Origin: Aedes albopictus
Lineage: Eukaryota > Arthropoda > Insecta > Diptera > Culicidae
DNA length: 64,000 nucleotides
Direction: 5' to 3'
Assembly (NCBI RefSeq): GCF_035046485.1
Contig: NC_085136.1
Coordinates: 326,148,175 to 326,212,174, forward strand
Positions within the stretch are counted from its first letter, which is position 1; each line of letters starts with the position of its first letter. Position numbers and translations under genes: made by a program. Under the pieces are notes generated by a model. It was not told the origin of the DNA. It saw only the letters and a list, made by a program, of their open reading frames with translations, and made no database searches. Positions 23,641 through 34,610 of the stretch are shown here, one piece after another.

Positions 23641-25560
23641 ATCCTCGGAGGACTTCCTGAGGGAATCCCCGGAGGACTTCATGAGGGAATCCCCGGAGGA
23701 CTTCCTGAGGGAATCCCCGGAGGACTTCCTGAGGGAATCCCCGGAGGACTTCCTGAGGGAATCCCCGGAGGACTTCCTGAGGGAATCCCCGGAGGACTTC
23801 CTGAGGGAATCCCCGGAGGACTTCCTGAGGGAATCCCCGGAGGACTTCCTGAGGGAATCCCCGGAGGACTTCCTGAGGGAATCCCCGGAGGACTTCCTGA
23901 GGGAATCTCCGGAGGACTTCCTGAGGGAATCCCCGGAGGACTTCCTGAGGGAATCCCCGGAGGACTTCCTGAGAGAATCCCCGGAGGACTTCCTGAGGGA
24001 ATCCCCGGAGGACTTCCTGAGGGAATCCCCGGAGGACTTCCTGAGGGAATCCCCGGAGGACTTCCTGAGGGAATCCCCGGAGGACTTCCTGAGGGAATCC
24101 CCGGAGGACTTCCTGAGGGAATCCCCGGAGGACTTCCTGAGGGAATCCCCGGAGGACTTCCTGAGGGAATCCCCGGAGGACTTCCTGAGGGAATCCCCGG
24201 AGGACTTCCTGAGGGAATCCCCGGAGGACTTCCTGAGGGAATCCCCGGAGGACTTCCTGAGGGAATCCCCGGAGGACTTCCTGAGGGAATCCCCGGAGGA
24301 CTTCCTGAGGGAATCCCCGGAGGACTTCCTGAGGGAATCCCCGGAGGACTTCCTGAGGGAATCCCCGGAGGACTTCCTGAGGGAATCCCCGGAGGACTTC
24401 CTGAGGGAATCCCCGGAGGACTTCCTGAGGGAATCCCCGGAGGACTTCCTGAGGGAATCCCCGGAGGACTTCCTGAGGGAATCCCCGGAGGACTTCCTGA
24501 GGGAATCCCCGGAGGACTTCCTGAGGGAATCCCCGGAGGACTTCCTGAGGGAATCCCCGGAGGACTTCCTGAGGCAATCCCCGGAGGACTTCCTGAGGGA
24601 ATCCCCGGAGGACTTCCTGAGGGAATCCCCGGAGGACTTCCTGAGGGAATCCCCGGAGGACTTCCTGAGGGAATCCCCGGAGGACTTCCTGAGGGAATCC
24701 CCGGAGGACTTCCTGAGGGAATCCCCGGAGGACTTCCTGAGGGAATCCCCGGAGGACTTCCTGAGGGAATCCCCGGAGGACTTCCTGAGGGAATCCCCGG
24801 AGGACTTCCTGAGGGAATCCCCGGAGGACTTCCTGAGGGAATCCCCGGAGGACTTCCTGAGGGAATCCCCGGAGGACTTCCTGAGGGAATCCCCGGAGGA
24901 CTTCCTGAGGGAATCCCCGGAGGACTTCCTGAGGGAATCCCCGGAGGACTTCCTGAGGCAATCCCCGGAGGACTTCCTGAGGGAATCCCCGGAGGACTTC
25001 CTGAGGGAATCCCCGGAGGACTTCCTGAGGGAATCCCCGGAGGACTTCCTGAGGGAATCCCCGGAGGACTTCCTGAGGGAATCCCCGGAGGACTTCCTGA
25101 GGGAATCCCCGGAGGACTTCCTGAGGGAATCCCCGGAGGACTTCCTGAGGGAATCCCCGGAGGACTTCCTGAGGGAATCCCCGGAGGACTTCCTGAGGGA
25201 ATCCCCGGAGGACTTCCTGAGGGAACCCCCGGAGGACTTCCTGAGGGAATCCCCGGAGGACTTCCTGAGGGAATCCCCGGAGGACTTCCTGAGGGAATCC
25301 CCGGAGGACTTCCTGAGGGAATCCCCGGAGGACTTCCTGAGGGAATCCCCGGAGGACTTCCTGAGGGAATCCCCGGAGGACTTCCTGAGGGAATCCCCGG
25401 AGGACTTCCTGAGGGAATCCCCGGAGGACTTCCTGAGGGAATCCCCGGAGGACTTCCTGAGGGAATCCCCGGAGGACTTCCTGAGGGAATCCCCGGAGGA
25501 CTTCCTGAGGGAATCCCCGGAGGACTTCCTGAGGGAATCCCCGGAGGACTTCCTGAGGGA
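23641..25560. repeat. Homogeneous 24-bp array: 80 units in 1,920 bp
   Basis: The unit is GAATCCCCGGAG followed by GACTTCCTGAGG. From 23641 to 25560 there are exactly 80 units with only scattered differences: CTTCATGAGG near 23680, TCTCCGG near 23907, GAGAGA near 23974, GAGGCA at 24575 and 24959, AACCCCC near 25226. The two GAGGCA variants are 384 bp (16 units) apart, which suggests a 16-unit block duplication. The period is divisible by three, so open frames of 520-720 codons arise on both strands (for example an 8-residue repeat RESPEDFL on plus). They start and end with the array and are not genes. Confidence 0.95.
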
Positions 25561-26020
25561 ATCCGACGGAATCTCCAAAGGAATCTCTGGAGGAATTCTC
25601 GGAGGAATTTCCGGAGGAATCTCCTGAGTAATTCCCGGAGGAATCTCCGAAGGAATCTCCAAAGGAATCTTCAGAGAAATTCCCACAGGAATCTCTGGAG
25701 GAATTCCCGGTGGCATCTCTGGAGGAATTCCCGGGGGCATCTCCGGAGGCATCTCCGGAGGAATTCCCAGAGGAATTCCCGAAGGAATTCCTGGATGAAT
25801 CTCTGGAGGAATTCCCGAAGGAATGTCCGGAGGAATTCCCGGAGGAATCTCCGGAGGAATTCCTGGAGGAATTTCCGGAGGAATCTCCGGAGGAATTCGC
25901 GGAGGAATCTCCGAAGGAATTTCCGATGGAATCTCCGAAGGAATTTCCGGAGAAATTCCGTAAGGAATTCCGTGAAGAATTCCCGTATAAATCTCCAGAC
26001 TAATTCTCGGAGGCCAACGC
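25561..26020. repeat. Degenerate 24-bp satellite, right shoulder
   Basis: Units of GGAGGAATTCCCGGAGGAAT type, with decreasing identity, up to about 26015. The orientation is the reverse complement of the 15790-18092 array. It abuts the inverted repeat and LINE start at 26045. Confidence 0.85.
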
Positions 26021-26044
26021 GCCTTCCCTCACAGTATTTCGTCC

Positions 26045-26187
26045 ATTGGCGGAGCCAGCTTTTTCTTTTTTCTTACTCACTCTCATCAACATGGAAGGGA
26101 TGAAAGCTGCCTCCTCTTCCATCTTCATGTTTCGCGTGTACGTTTAGGAGAGTGAGTAAGAAGAAAGAAAATGCTGGCTCCGCCAAT
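26045..26187. repeat. 40-bp inverted repeat at the start of the LOA-type LINE
   Basis: Arms at 26045-26084 and 26148-26187 are reverse complements with two mismatches (left arm begins ATTGGCGGAGCCAGC), separated by 63 bases. The right arm is part of the LINE ORF1 start region; the left arm is an inverted copy of it at the edge of the satellite. Confidence 0.85.
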
Positions 26188-27150
26188 AATTTCGTCACCC
26201 TAACCGGGTTAATGCAAGGCTCTAGCGTGGTGAACCAAAACGTAGGAGGCAGTGGTAGTGGCGATGCTAACCCCTTCGCAAGGAGTGGATTGGCGATGTC
26301 TTCGTTAAGGAGAAGTGAGGATGTAGGTGCAGGAAGCTGCGCATACAGCTCAAGCGTGGAAGCTCTGGTCCACTCCCTGGCAAGCCAGCCGGTGGAGAAA
26401 CTGGATGGAGTGTGGTTGTTGAGGACCATCAACCAAAAAAGAGAAGGACTACCCTCAATCGAGGTGGATGAGCACCAGCTTGGTAAGATCATCGACTTTG
26501 CGTCCACGAAGTCCAACATCAGTAAGGACCTGAAAACGGCCCAGTTGCGACTTTGTAAGTTGTGAAGACTGCAGCAGCGGCGGAACCTGTGAAGGAAAAG
26601 GAGTCGGAGTTTACCCAAGTTCGCTCTCGCAGGTAGTCAAAAAGGTGTCGTGGATGCGACTGCTTGAGACAAGCACTCGCAGAAGCGGGCGAGGCAGCCG
26701 TCAGATAAGGAGCTGTCTTGCGGTGCACACAAAGCCAGGCGAATACTTACCGCGAAAGCCGGCAGCAATGCCGGTAAGTCAGACTCCAACCAGAGCTCCC
26801 GAAAAGCTGGCGAACGGTGGGCCTGAAATGGCTGTCCCCTTCCGGGACGGGATGGGAATAAGGGGTTGCGACTGTTGGTAGGCCCTCGACAATCACAGAG
26901 TAGGGCGAACCAAGGCAAGGACGTCCCTTGGACGAAGGTCGAGCGGAAGAAGAAGACAAAGCCGTATGTCGAGGTAGTTAGGTGTCAAGCTCGAGAAAGG
27001 CGACAAGCTCGTCATCAAAACCAAACAGTTGAAGTACTCGGGCGTCTTGAAGGTGATGCGAAGCCCATGGATCTGGAAGGCGACGTTCGCAGTATCACAC
27101 GTACTCGTACGGGCGAGTCGGCTGTTCGGGTTCGTTTGGAAGTTGACCAT
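26152..27150 (+). pseudogene. LOA-type ORF1 (Gag-like), N-terminal part, frameshifted
   Basis: An open segment to 26565 begins MSKKKENAGSANN and contains GVWLLRTINQKREG and KIIDFASTKSNISKDLKTA, as in the N-terminal region of LOA-family ORF1. The frame is then lost. KVERKKKTKP and GDVRSITRTRTGES reappear in another frame around 26930-27130, just before the foreign LINE begins. At least three frameshifts and two stops are visible. ORF1 proteins of this group bind element RNA; this copy cannot make one. The missing downstream part is found again from about 29157. Confidence 0.75.
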
Positions 27151-27154
27151 CAAT

Positions 27155-29155
27155 GTTAACTTCTTTTCCCGATCAGCCTAGATAGCTGTGTAGTGTCGGT
27201 AGCGGTTGTCTCAATTGGCTAAGAATAACACTACGGACCGCCTGATCCAGTGGTAAGAGTCCACTAAACAGGTGACCCCTAATTCATGGTGTTATGCGGC
27301 TTTATGCTTACCGTGCCAAAGAATGAATGGTTAGAGGGGTCTAATAAAAACCTAACCACAAACGGAGCCTGTGGAGAATTAGGGCGTCCTCCACAGTATT
27401 ACGCCCTTACTGCACTAACCGGAGCAATAGTGTAGTGGACCTTGCGTTTCTCCGAGATAATCAGTTGCCCTTCTTAAGTCTCGAATTTGAGGCTAAATAA
27501 GGGCGGGGTTATTCAAATGTTGTTAATTAGCTTACATTACTGCCTAAATGGGTTCGCTTAATGCGTTTAATTGACACCGATTTGGTTTGTCGTTGATGTT
27601 TCCTTTTTGTGCTGTGATTGTGAAGAGTGTAATCCTGCCTAGTTTGGGTAGTGGCTACGACAAGGAAACCTCAGATCAATTTTCAGCGTAAAAAGCGTAT
27701 GTAGCCCAAGTGGATCTACTTCAAAAAGTTCAATTTCGTAGGGTAACTTCTGTATAGGTTACCTTGTGAACCCAGCTTTGCTTTTTTCATTATAGATGAA
27801 CTGTCGTGCCTCGAGCATGCTATATTTTAGAATAACGTTAACAGTATGTTTCAACCTTTCCGTATGGATGCCTTCAAGCAAGCTCTTGTTTTCAGCATAT
27901 TTGGTTTGAGATGCTTCACTTTGATGGAATACTTAGGTAGTACAGTTCATGGTTAACTTAACATAGAATTGCACCTAACCCAACTCTGCATGAGCAGAAT
28001 TTGTCATGAGTTTACTGATTGGCATGGCAGATGAGGACTCTCCATTTGACCTTTTTGCACTTTGGAGTGTTCCTTCGCAAACTTTGCGTATTCAAGTGTC
28101 CCTGCTCAACAAGCTAGGGAACCTGTAATAATTGGTTGCGATCACATTTCATGGATAACTCGCTTCCATTGCAACTCCAAGAGAGTTTCATTATGGTTTT
28201 GTTATTACAACGCCCTTCATTGTGGTATACCATAGCTACTGCTTTGAAAGAAGCTTGACCTCTGCGGTCTGTGCGGACCGAAAGAGGTATTCCTGAATGG
28301 AACTCGGACCTGTTCAAGTTCTAAATATCTTCGGATAAACCAGTCTTTTGTATAGCTACGAATCTTTAGCTTCTACCCCGAGAATTGTAGCTATAGAATC
28401 GTTTTAGTGAGCACTAAAAAGCTCTGCTTACTTCAAATCTCCTGGATCAAATGGGGCTTTGTCCTATTTTTCTCCAGAGGGATTTGACTTTTTCAAACAT
28501 GTTTTGAACTCTTGTAATTTTCTATTGGGTATTTTCATGGCGTGAAATTACTCTGTAGTTTTATCCCGAAAGGGTGCGTGCGTTGTAAAAAGAAGGAATA
28601 AGTTCCAGATTTATCTGGTTACGTCGTTCTTTCTGAAATGCTCGAAACGCATTGTCGATTATCACATCTGTGATGTTCGTCTGGCTAACATGCCTGTTCA
28701 TGTGAACTCACATGTCTCCCAATTTGGGATGTCCACAGTGACTCTTTTACACAAAGTTGTATACGTTTTCAAGAAAGCACTCGCTCAAACGTAGTTTTTG
28801 CTTGGGTGATTTCTTGAATATTGAGGATGCTTTTGATGACGTGCCTTTCTATGTCATATTGAAAGTCGCATGACGTCGCAAGCTACCTCCAATGAGCTAT
28901 AGGCTCTTTCTACGCTTATGCGTTTTACAGTGTCCTTTTCAGGGCACTGATTAACCCCGTTGTGGTATGAGCTATGAGCTCTCGTTGCGCTTATGCGTTT
29001 ATTCCCTCATCCAGGGCACCCCTTCCTATTTCATCACCTTTCCCTTTCCCAATTCCCATCCCTTGTCCCATTCTCCCTCAGGTAAATGATGAAATAGGCT
29101 CATATGTATGGCGATGGCACAAATGTCCCAAATGGAGGATAACGTGCCTCTGGAG
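27155..29155 (+). mobile_element. Degraded I-superfamily-like LINE inserted into the LOA ORF1
   Basis: ORF1 similarity stops near 27150 and resumes near 29157, bracketing about 2 kb of foreign DNA. It has no long frame. On the plus strand near 28725-28880 there is a reverse-transcriptase remnant: STVTLLHKVVYVFKKAL followed, after a frameshift, by LGDFLNIEDAFDDVPF, which corresponds to the palm region LDIEGAFDN of I/R1-group enzymes. A direct repeat of about 75 bp spacing (CGCTTATGCGTTT, near 28913 and 28988) precedes a CCCTTTCCCAATTCCCATCCC-like 3' stretch. The 5' portion (27160-27500) is non-coding. Decay is heavier than in the host LINE, but the nesting order still makes it younger by position. 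The family name is uncertain. Confidence 0.55.
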
Positions 29156-29156
29156 C

Positions 29157-29650
29157 CGGCCTTCTGATACCTGATCCTTGGCGAAAGGGTAGAGATGAGG
29201 GCTCTCACAGAAGAGGCGACTCTGAAGGTGAAAAACATAGACGAGATCACACGAAGAGCTTGTCACGGCACTGCAGCAACAGTGCGAAGTGCATGTAGCA
29301 GCCGCAGCCGTTAGGCTACGGAAGATGCCGGCAGGGACAGAGTCAGTGGCGGACGTAAAAAAACCGTTAAAGTAGCGAGGATCAAGGTAGGCTGGTACGT
29401 ATGTCATCTGACGTTCCACAAGTTACCGGAGGTTTGCTTCAAGTGTCTGGAAACAGAACACAAGTCATGGGACTGTAAAGGCCAGGACAGGAGCAAACTA
29501 TGTAGGAGATGCGGTGCCGAAGGCCATATGGCACAAGGCTACACGAGTCCACCCATTTGTCTGATCTGTACCGGGAAATCCGTGAACAACAGGCATCCAA
29601 TCAACGGGTGGTTTAAGGTGCCCGGCCTTCAAGAAAGCCGCAGTGAACAA
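29157..29650 (+). pseudogene. LOA-type ORF1, C-terminal part with CCHC zinc knuckles
   Basis: RVEMRALTEEATLKVKNIDE at 29190-29250 continues the interrupted ORF1. After a stop the frame resumes with VARIKVGWYVCHL and two retroviral-type knuckles: CFKCLETEHKSWDC near 29434, which has all four ligands (C-X2-C-X4-H-X4-C), and CRRCGAEGHMAQGY near 29500, in which the final Cys is Tyr. A third C-X2-C (CLIC) follows. Zinc knuckles of this kind bind nucleic acid in Gag-like ORF1 proteins. Confidence 0.75.
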
Positions 29651-29651
29651 T

Positions 29652-31440
29652 CATAGTGCAGGTAACGCAGCTGAACCTGAACCACTGTGACGCGGCTCAG
29701 CAACTGCTTTGTCAGGCGGTTTCTGAGTCGGGTACGGATATCGCCATCATAGCGGACCCATACCAAGTACCCGCCGGCACTGTATGACGACCGTGCTAAC
29801 GAGTAATAGAGGGCGACTTTAGTGCCTGGGCCGTGGAATGGGGAAACCGTATCACGAACCAGCGGGGTCAGATCCTGCTAGAGACACTGACCTTAGTAGT
29901 ATCGACCTGGCTAATGTCAGTACCAAGAGTACAATTAGTCGGGATGGTACAGAGTCGATTTGAGATTACTTTTTAGAGTCCTGGACTAACAAGTAGTTCG
30001 AACTGGAGAGTGGACGATAGCTACACTCATAGCGATCACCTGACGGTTCCCTACAGTACTTCCGTGTGCAGCATAGTTGTCCCATGTTAATAGGAATTTT
30101 CGTAGAACATGGGACAACTATGCTGCTCACGGCAGGTATCTATTACAACAGCAGCATGCAGCGGGTAGATGCCAGCTAGCCTTGGTGGAAGACATCATAC
30201 TTCAACGAAGGGGTATTTAGGGTGGCCCTCTGCCGTGAGCGAAAACTACTTGGTTTAGACGGCGACCACGCCTTGGCAAGTCCACCCTATAAATGGGAGG
30301 CAGCGAATGCAGAGAGCACAATCTGAGAAAGAGCGGAACGAACGGCGGGTTGTGTTCGCTGCTGCAAAAGCCGTGCTGAAGACCAAGATAAAGGCAAGCA
30401 AAAAGGCCTGCTTTGAGGGTCTCTGTCAGAGTGCCAATGGTGTAATGGTTTCTACAGAGCAATCTCTAGAGATGTTGAAGGGGATCATCGAGGGGCTTTG
30501 CCCGCGTCATGATCCTAGTCCTTGGCCTCCTTTCGTAGGACAACCGGGGACTGAGGCTGACGATGAGGAGAGGGTAACCGATTGGGAACTTGTGGAGAAA
30601 GCAAAGTCCCTTAGGTAAGGCCCCAGGTCCAGACGGGGTTCCGAACCTTACTTTTAAGGCCAGCTATTTCAGAGGCTGCCGGAATATTCAGGTCTGCTAT
30701 GCAGAAATACCTGGACAAGGAAGTTTTCCCAGAAGTTTTATTGCCAAAGGCGGCTAAACCACCCGGAGACCCGTCGGCATATGCTTGATGGACACGACGG
30801 GGAAGGTGCTCGAAAAGATTATCTTCAATAGAATGTTGAGGCACACCGAGGGTGTAAATGGTCTCTCGAGTAGTCAGTACGGTTTCCGGAAGGGGTGGTC
30901 GACTGTAGACGCTATCCTGTCGGTTACAAAAACCGCCGGGAAAGCACTCGAGCGTTAGAGAAGAGGGATTCGCTACTGTGCAGTAGTAGCTCTGGATGTA
31001 AGGGACGCGTTTGGTAGCGCCAGTTGACCAGCCATTGCCGATGCGCTCCTGCGTACCCGGGATACCCGGCTACCTGTACAAGATTCTCGGAAGTTACTTC
31101 CAGATTCGAGTACTAGTTTACGAAACAGAGGTGAGTCGTAAGTGTTTTCACATAATCTCAGGAGTCCCGCAAAGTTCCATCCTGGGTCGTGTGTTGCGGA
31201 ATGTCATATGTATGTTGAGGTTGATGTTCCCGGTGGAAGTGGCAATCGTCGGCTTTGCTGGAAGTCTACGGTGAATCGATCAAAGAATTGGAATTGACTG
31301 CTGTCCACTCGATCGCAGTTGTGGAGGATTGGATTAGATCTAGGAAACTTGGATTGACTGAAATATTGGTTGTGTCTTCTTCTGGAAAGCGTTATTCAAG
31401 TGAAAGTCTGGTTTGGTGGCTGCCGGGTATCCCACTGTGA
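29652..31440 (+). pseudogene. LOA-type ORF2: endonuclease and reverse transcriptase, disabled
   Basis: Opens with VTQLNLNHCDAAQQLL at 29657, the usual start of LOA endonuclease. After VPAGT (about 29780) a large piece is missing and the frame picks up at GDFSAWAVEWG (about 29808), the core endonuclease motif. NWRVDDSYTHSDHL (about 30005) holds the catalytic SDH. RT motifs follow in changing frames: GKAPGPDGVPN (30615), QYGFRKGWSTVDAI (30878), VALDVRDAFGSAS (30985), GVPQSSILG (31160, where Ser replaces the usual Gly). The catalytic FADD region reads only VGFA (31248), with the two Asp codons deleted. VEDWIRSRKLG (31322) follows. Internal deletions, stops and loss of the catalytic Asp pair make it inactive. 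Confidence 0.8.
30064..30130. repeat. 67-bp palindrome inside LOA ORF2
   Basis: Arms 30064-30088 and 30106-30130 are 25-bp reverse complements with one mismatch, around a 17-base loop. The arm includes GCAGCATAGTTGTCCCATG. It is not expected in an endonuclease/RT linker and may be a tiny foldback insertion. Confidence 0.85.
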
Positions 31441-33485
31441 TTTAGGATTTCCAACACCCATTCATCAGATCTCTTTGATCTGGTAAACACGATGATGATC
31501 AACTGAATTCTTTTCATCTCGGAAAGGTATGAACAACAACGTTTGTAAGAGCAATAAGTGTTATGTCTTGTTTCGCGTTTCGTCTTGTGAATATCATCTA
31601 AGTTTAAGTACATATGCTGAAAGCACTGTTAAACATTTGAGGTACCCACATACAGAAAAAAAATCTACTTAAAATTGAGTAGGATTCGAAACAGTTTCGT
31701 TACAAGTGGGAGAACCCATAACTGGGTGAGGTGTCGGTTACTCAATTTTTTATGTTGTTGTTTTCGACGATGAAGACTGCGTTAGGTCAAATCACTGCAT
31801 TCATCATCTAACGCAAGTTGCTGCTGCTCAGTTTTTAAGTAAATATGAAGCAAATTCATAATTGGCATATTTAACGATGTTGAGATAATTCGACATTCTG
31901 AACCTGCATGTCAAACTGAGCTGAAATCCAAATTTTCATGAATTTTGGAGCCCGGGAACCTATTTAAAAATCAATTTGAAGTTTGTATGGGAGCAATTTG
32001 TCGAATCACCCCTCGTCGCAGTTTGTACTGGGCGGAGCTGTCAAACAGTTGCCCAGCTGTCAAAAGTTTTATTTTTTTTTTATTTGTGAATTTTAACTTA
32101 ATGCTAATTCTTCACACCCTGTCAAAAGGTGATTTCAAAAAATCCCTTTGAAATTAATTTTTTTAGGTACCAAAATAAGGTTTTAAAAATCTGAAAAAAT
32201 CATAGTGGCTCAGAAAAAGGTGCTCTTTCGTATAAAATCAAAAAATCAATACATTTTTCATAATATAAAAACCCAATTGTTTATCAGTCTTATTTATAAT
32301 ATCATGTTTACCATGAAAATGGACAACAAAAGCCGAGCTCAACGTAGTGTGCAGGTCGAAATAAACATAATTCTGTGTCATCTGGCATCCCCGTTTATGG
32401 GCTACCGCCGAGTCTCAAGATGTGGAACAACTCTGCACCTAATTAGCGCCTTCACCAGCATGACATGCTTGAGCATTTGAACTTTACCAAATTGTCTAAC
32501 CGTTTGTTCTATTAATGTATCTTTTCGTAACTGAACAGCGGTGTATCACATTAGCGCGATTTATGGCGTTTGCAATTTGACGAAAATACTTTGACTGTGA
32601 CATTCTGTTGGCGAGTCTAAACTCTACACAATCCGAAACACGAGCCATCCTCGTCGTTTAGAATTGTCCTAATTTCGTTTTGGTCGGCCATAACGACCGA
32701 CCGTCGCGTATGTACAAAGTGGTATAGTTGAACGAATCAATTTGGTGACAATTGATTGATCGTTTGCGGAAATTGGCATTCATCATGCCTACGCTATACT
32801 GGCTGGCTGCCCAGTGTGCGAATGGGTGCGTTCCGCGATGTCTCTTCTCTAAATGGTTGTAATTTAATCAAACTAATTGGACGATGACAGATTGCGGGAT
32901 TGGAACTGTAGTCTATTTCAGTTATTTCGGCCAACTTTGAAAAGTGTGTTGTTGATTTAAATGTGTGATACCTTAATTAATGGTCGTGTATACCTAGAAC
33001 AGGTCATGGTGCGTACTTTCTTCATTACTTCTTTTCATTTCCTGAAATTGTTATCTACAACAGGCATAAACTTCGATCACAAACCGTAAACTTTCGAATG
33101 GGTTATTTTCGATATCAGGTCGATAGTCGTAAAAAAATCGTATCCGTTATAGATAACACATTTCAAATAAAAATGGAAAGAGAGGAGAACTTTGTGACGG
33201 TGCATATTCTTAATCTTTTTTGCTAGTTCAACACTGATTTTGACCTAACTGACATTTTCAAGTTCTCTTCATCGATCCTCTCTTTGTGTTATCACAGAAT
33301 GTGTATTGAGTTTTCCAAAGATTTTTTGGTTGAAATGCGAAGAAGACGACTACATGTTGTTATAGAAACAAAAATAATAATGATTTTGTTTGTTTTGATC
33401 AAGTTATTGGCGAAAATAGAGTCGACGAAGAGAAATCGATCAAGTCAGTTAGGTCCTTATGAAAAATCACTGTCGAGTTGATCAT
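31441..33485. other. AT-rich non-coding DNA
   Basis: No gene or mobile element recognised with confidence. A short inverted repeat (AAAATTGAGTA near 31671 and TACTCAATTTT near 31740) is present. The stretch 32530-32960 is less AT-rich and looks like single-copy intergenic or intronic DNA. Confidence 0.35.
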
Positions 33486-33489
33486 TTGA

Positions 33490-33610
33490 GAGTATCGCGT
33501 GACAGGAACGAAGATACTCTATGTCCAAGAAAGTCAAGGGAACAAAAAGTTTCTTTACCGAGTGAGAATCGAACCCAAATATCCTCAGTATGATCTAGCT
33601 ACTCATCGTA
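33490..33610 (-). mobile_element. Feilai-type SINE fragment
   Basis: The minus strand reads GGGTTCGATTCTCACTCGG (B-box in near-consensus form, about 33560-33580). About 40 bases later comes GGACATAGAGTATCTTCG, which matches GGGCATAGAGTATTTTCG at the same relative place in the 44.7-kb SINE. Two copies with the same tRNA head and body motif define one family. The A-box side is degraded. Confidence 0.6.
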
Positions 33611-34240
33611 CATGTACAATATACATGAACAGTTCATGTACATTTGTAGGTTTATGTATGTATGGAACGAAAGCTAATTCAATTGATTCATCCTCCACCT
33701 TCCTTGGACTACCGCGCGTCTCCATTTGCGCCGAATCGATCAACCCTGCAATATGATGGTCGGCCTGCTGTCCCCTATTTAGCGGGAGCTAATATGGAAA
33801 CATTCCAACACGGAGGCATCGACGGCAGCGGCCATCTGCCAAACGCCGCAGGTGCAGCACTAGAGAATTTATACATTTTTATTCACATATCCCGCTGATC
33901 GTGCACGCTCCCTTCCCATCGTCGATAATCCCCGCATCGACATAGCGTCCAAATTCCTGTCAATTTTCATTGCACATTACTAGCTTTAGATCGGAGGTAT
34001 AGTGTGCAACGAGCAGCGAAAATTACAAGAGAGTTCCTTCGGGCCATTTGACTTTATGTGTCTCGTAGCCGTGCGTGCGTGCAGCTTTCAGTTTGGCCGT
34101 CGCGGTTGTTTAATTAAATCTTTCGAGAGCAGTAATGGCAGTGGATTCGAATGCGATAGAGCACGGTTACATTTGAAACGCAAGATTCTCGAAACAAGTT
34201 AAAAAAGATTCGACAACCGGGGAGTGGATTAAAAAATCGG
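33611..34240. other. Non-coding DNA
   Basis: No gene recognised. A 78-codon frame at 33662-33898 lacks any known domain. A short TGTACATGAAC palindromic patch lies at 33610-33650. Confidence 0.3.
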
Positions 34241-34330
34241 GCCCTGAAGAAGGTCCACTCTCCGGAACGAAACGTCGGCAAGGATTTCAAGGTAATCAAT
34301 GAAAGTTTGTTGACTGTCAAAGCCGAATCA
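34240..34330 (+). repeat. CCTGAAGAAGG...CGAAACGTCGG element, copy 1
   Basis: Contains CCCTGAAGAAGGTCC, then CGAAACGTCGGC 14 bases later, then GACTGTCAAAGCCGAA near 34311. The same ordered blocks occur at 39776-39860. The layout CTGANGA, short stem, GAAAC resembles the hammerhead-ribozyme core found in Penelope-like elements, but one extra base sits before the stem and the stem here has a mismatch. Confidence 0.5.
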
Positions 34331-34610
34331 CTCTCTTAGCACACCAACTCCAGTGTAAACCAATCAGATCATAATTAGCTATTGGTTGGTTTCAGATAAT
34401 AGATTTAAAAAAAAAACATACGTGAGTGTAATTGATCTGGCGATACAAGCGTAGCAACTACGGGCGGTCAATCAAGCTCAAGCTCAAACTTTTCTTGATG
34501 ATCTTCAAGTTGCTCTAGATGGCTTATTTATAAATCACTACGAAAGGATGATAAATCTATTTCCAAGATCAAAAGCTTTTGTCCTTAATGCAGTTTTATG
34601 TTTTAGGGCA
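34331..34610. other. AT-rich DNA, nothing recognised
   Basis: Short spacer between the dispersed repeat and the TA-flanked transposon. No frames, no repeats. Confidence 0.3.

Larger units (their letters stand above)
26150..31440 (+). mobile_element. LOA/Lian-type LINE, decayed, with two nested insertions
   Basis: This is a plus-strand non-LTR retrotransposon with the order Gag-like ORF1 (split), zinc knuckles, endonuclease, reverse transcriptase. ORF1 is interrupted by about 2 kb of another LINE (27155-29155), and ORF2 carries a short palindrome (30064-30130) and several deletions. The element ends abruptly near 31440 inside the post-catalytic part of the RT, so it is 3' truncated or deleted. 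Assignment to the LOA clade rests on the ORF1 pattern (RSITRTRTGE followed by CCHC knuckles) and the endonuclease motif GDFSAWAVEWG. No terminal duplication could be found. Confidence 0.8.

Noticed and set aside
23396..25752. Open frames of 520-722 codons on both strands
   Set aside because: A 24-bp unit without stops gives 8-residue repeats in several frames. No non-repeat domain, signal or splice structure is attached.
58..26020. Centromere
   Set aside because: Short-period satellites with higher-order repeats invite this reading, but nothing in the sequence alone shows centromere function, and dispersed relics argue for an interstitial repeat.
26152..26565. Independent host gene
   Set aside because: Its motifs and the sequence that follows match the N-terminus of a LOA-type LINE ORF1.
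31660..31755. Small inverted repeat as a MITE
   Set aside because: Arms are only about 11 bp and no flanking duplication is visible; not enough to call.
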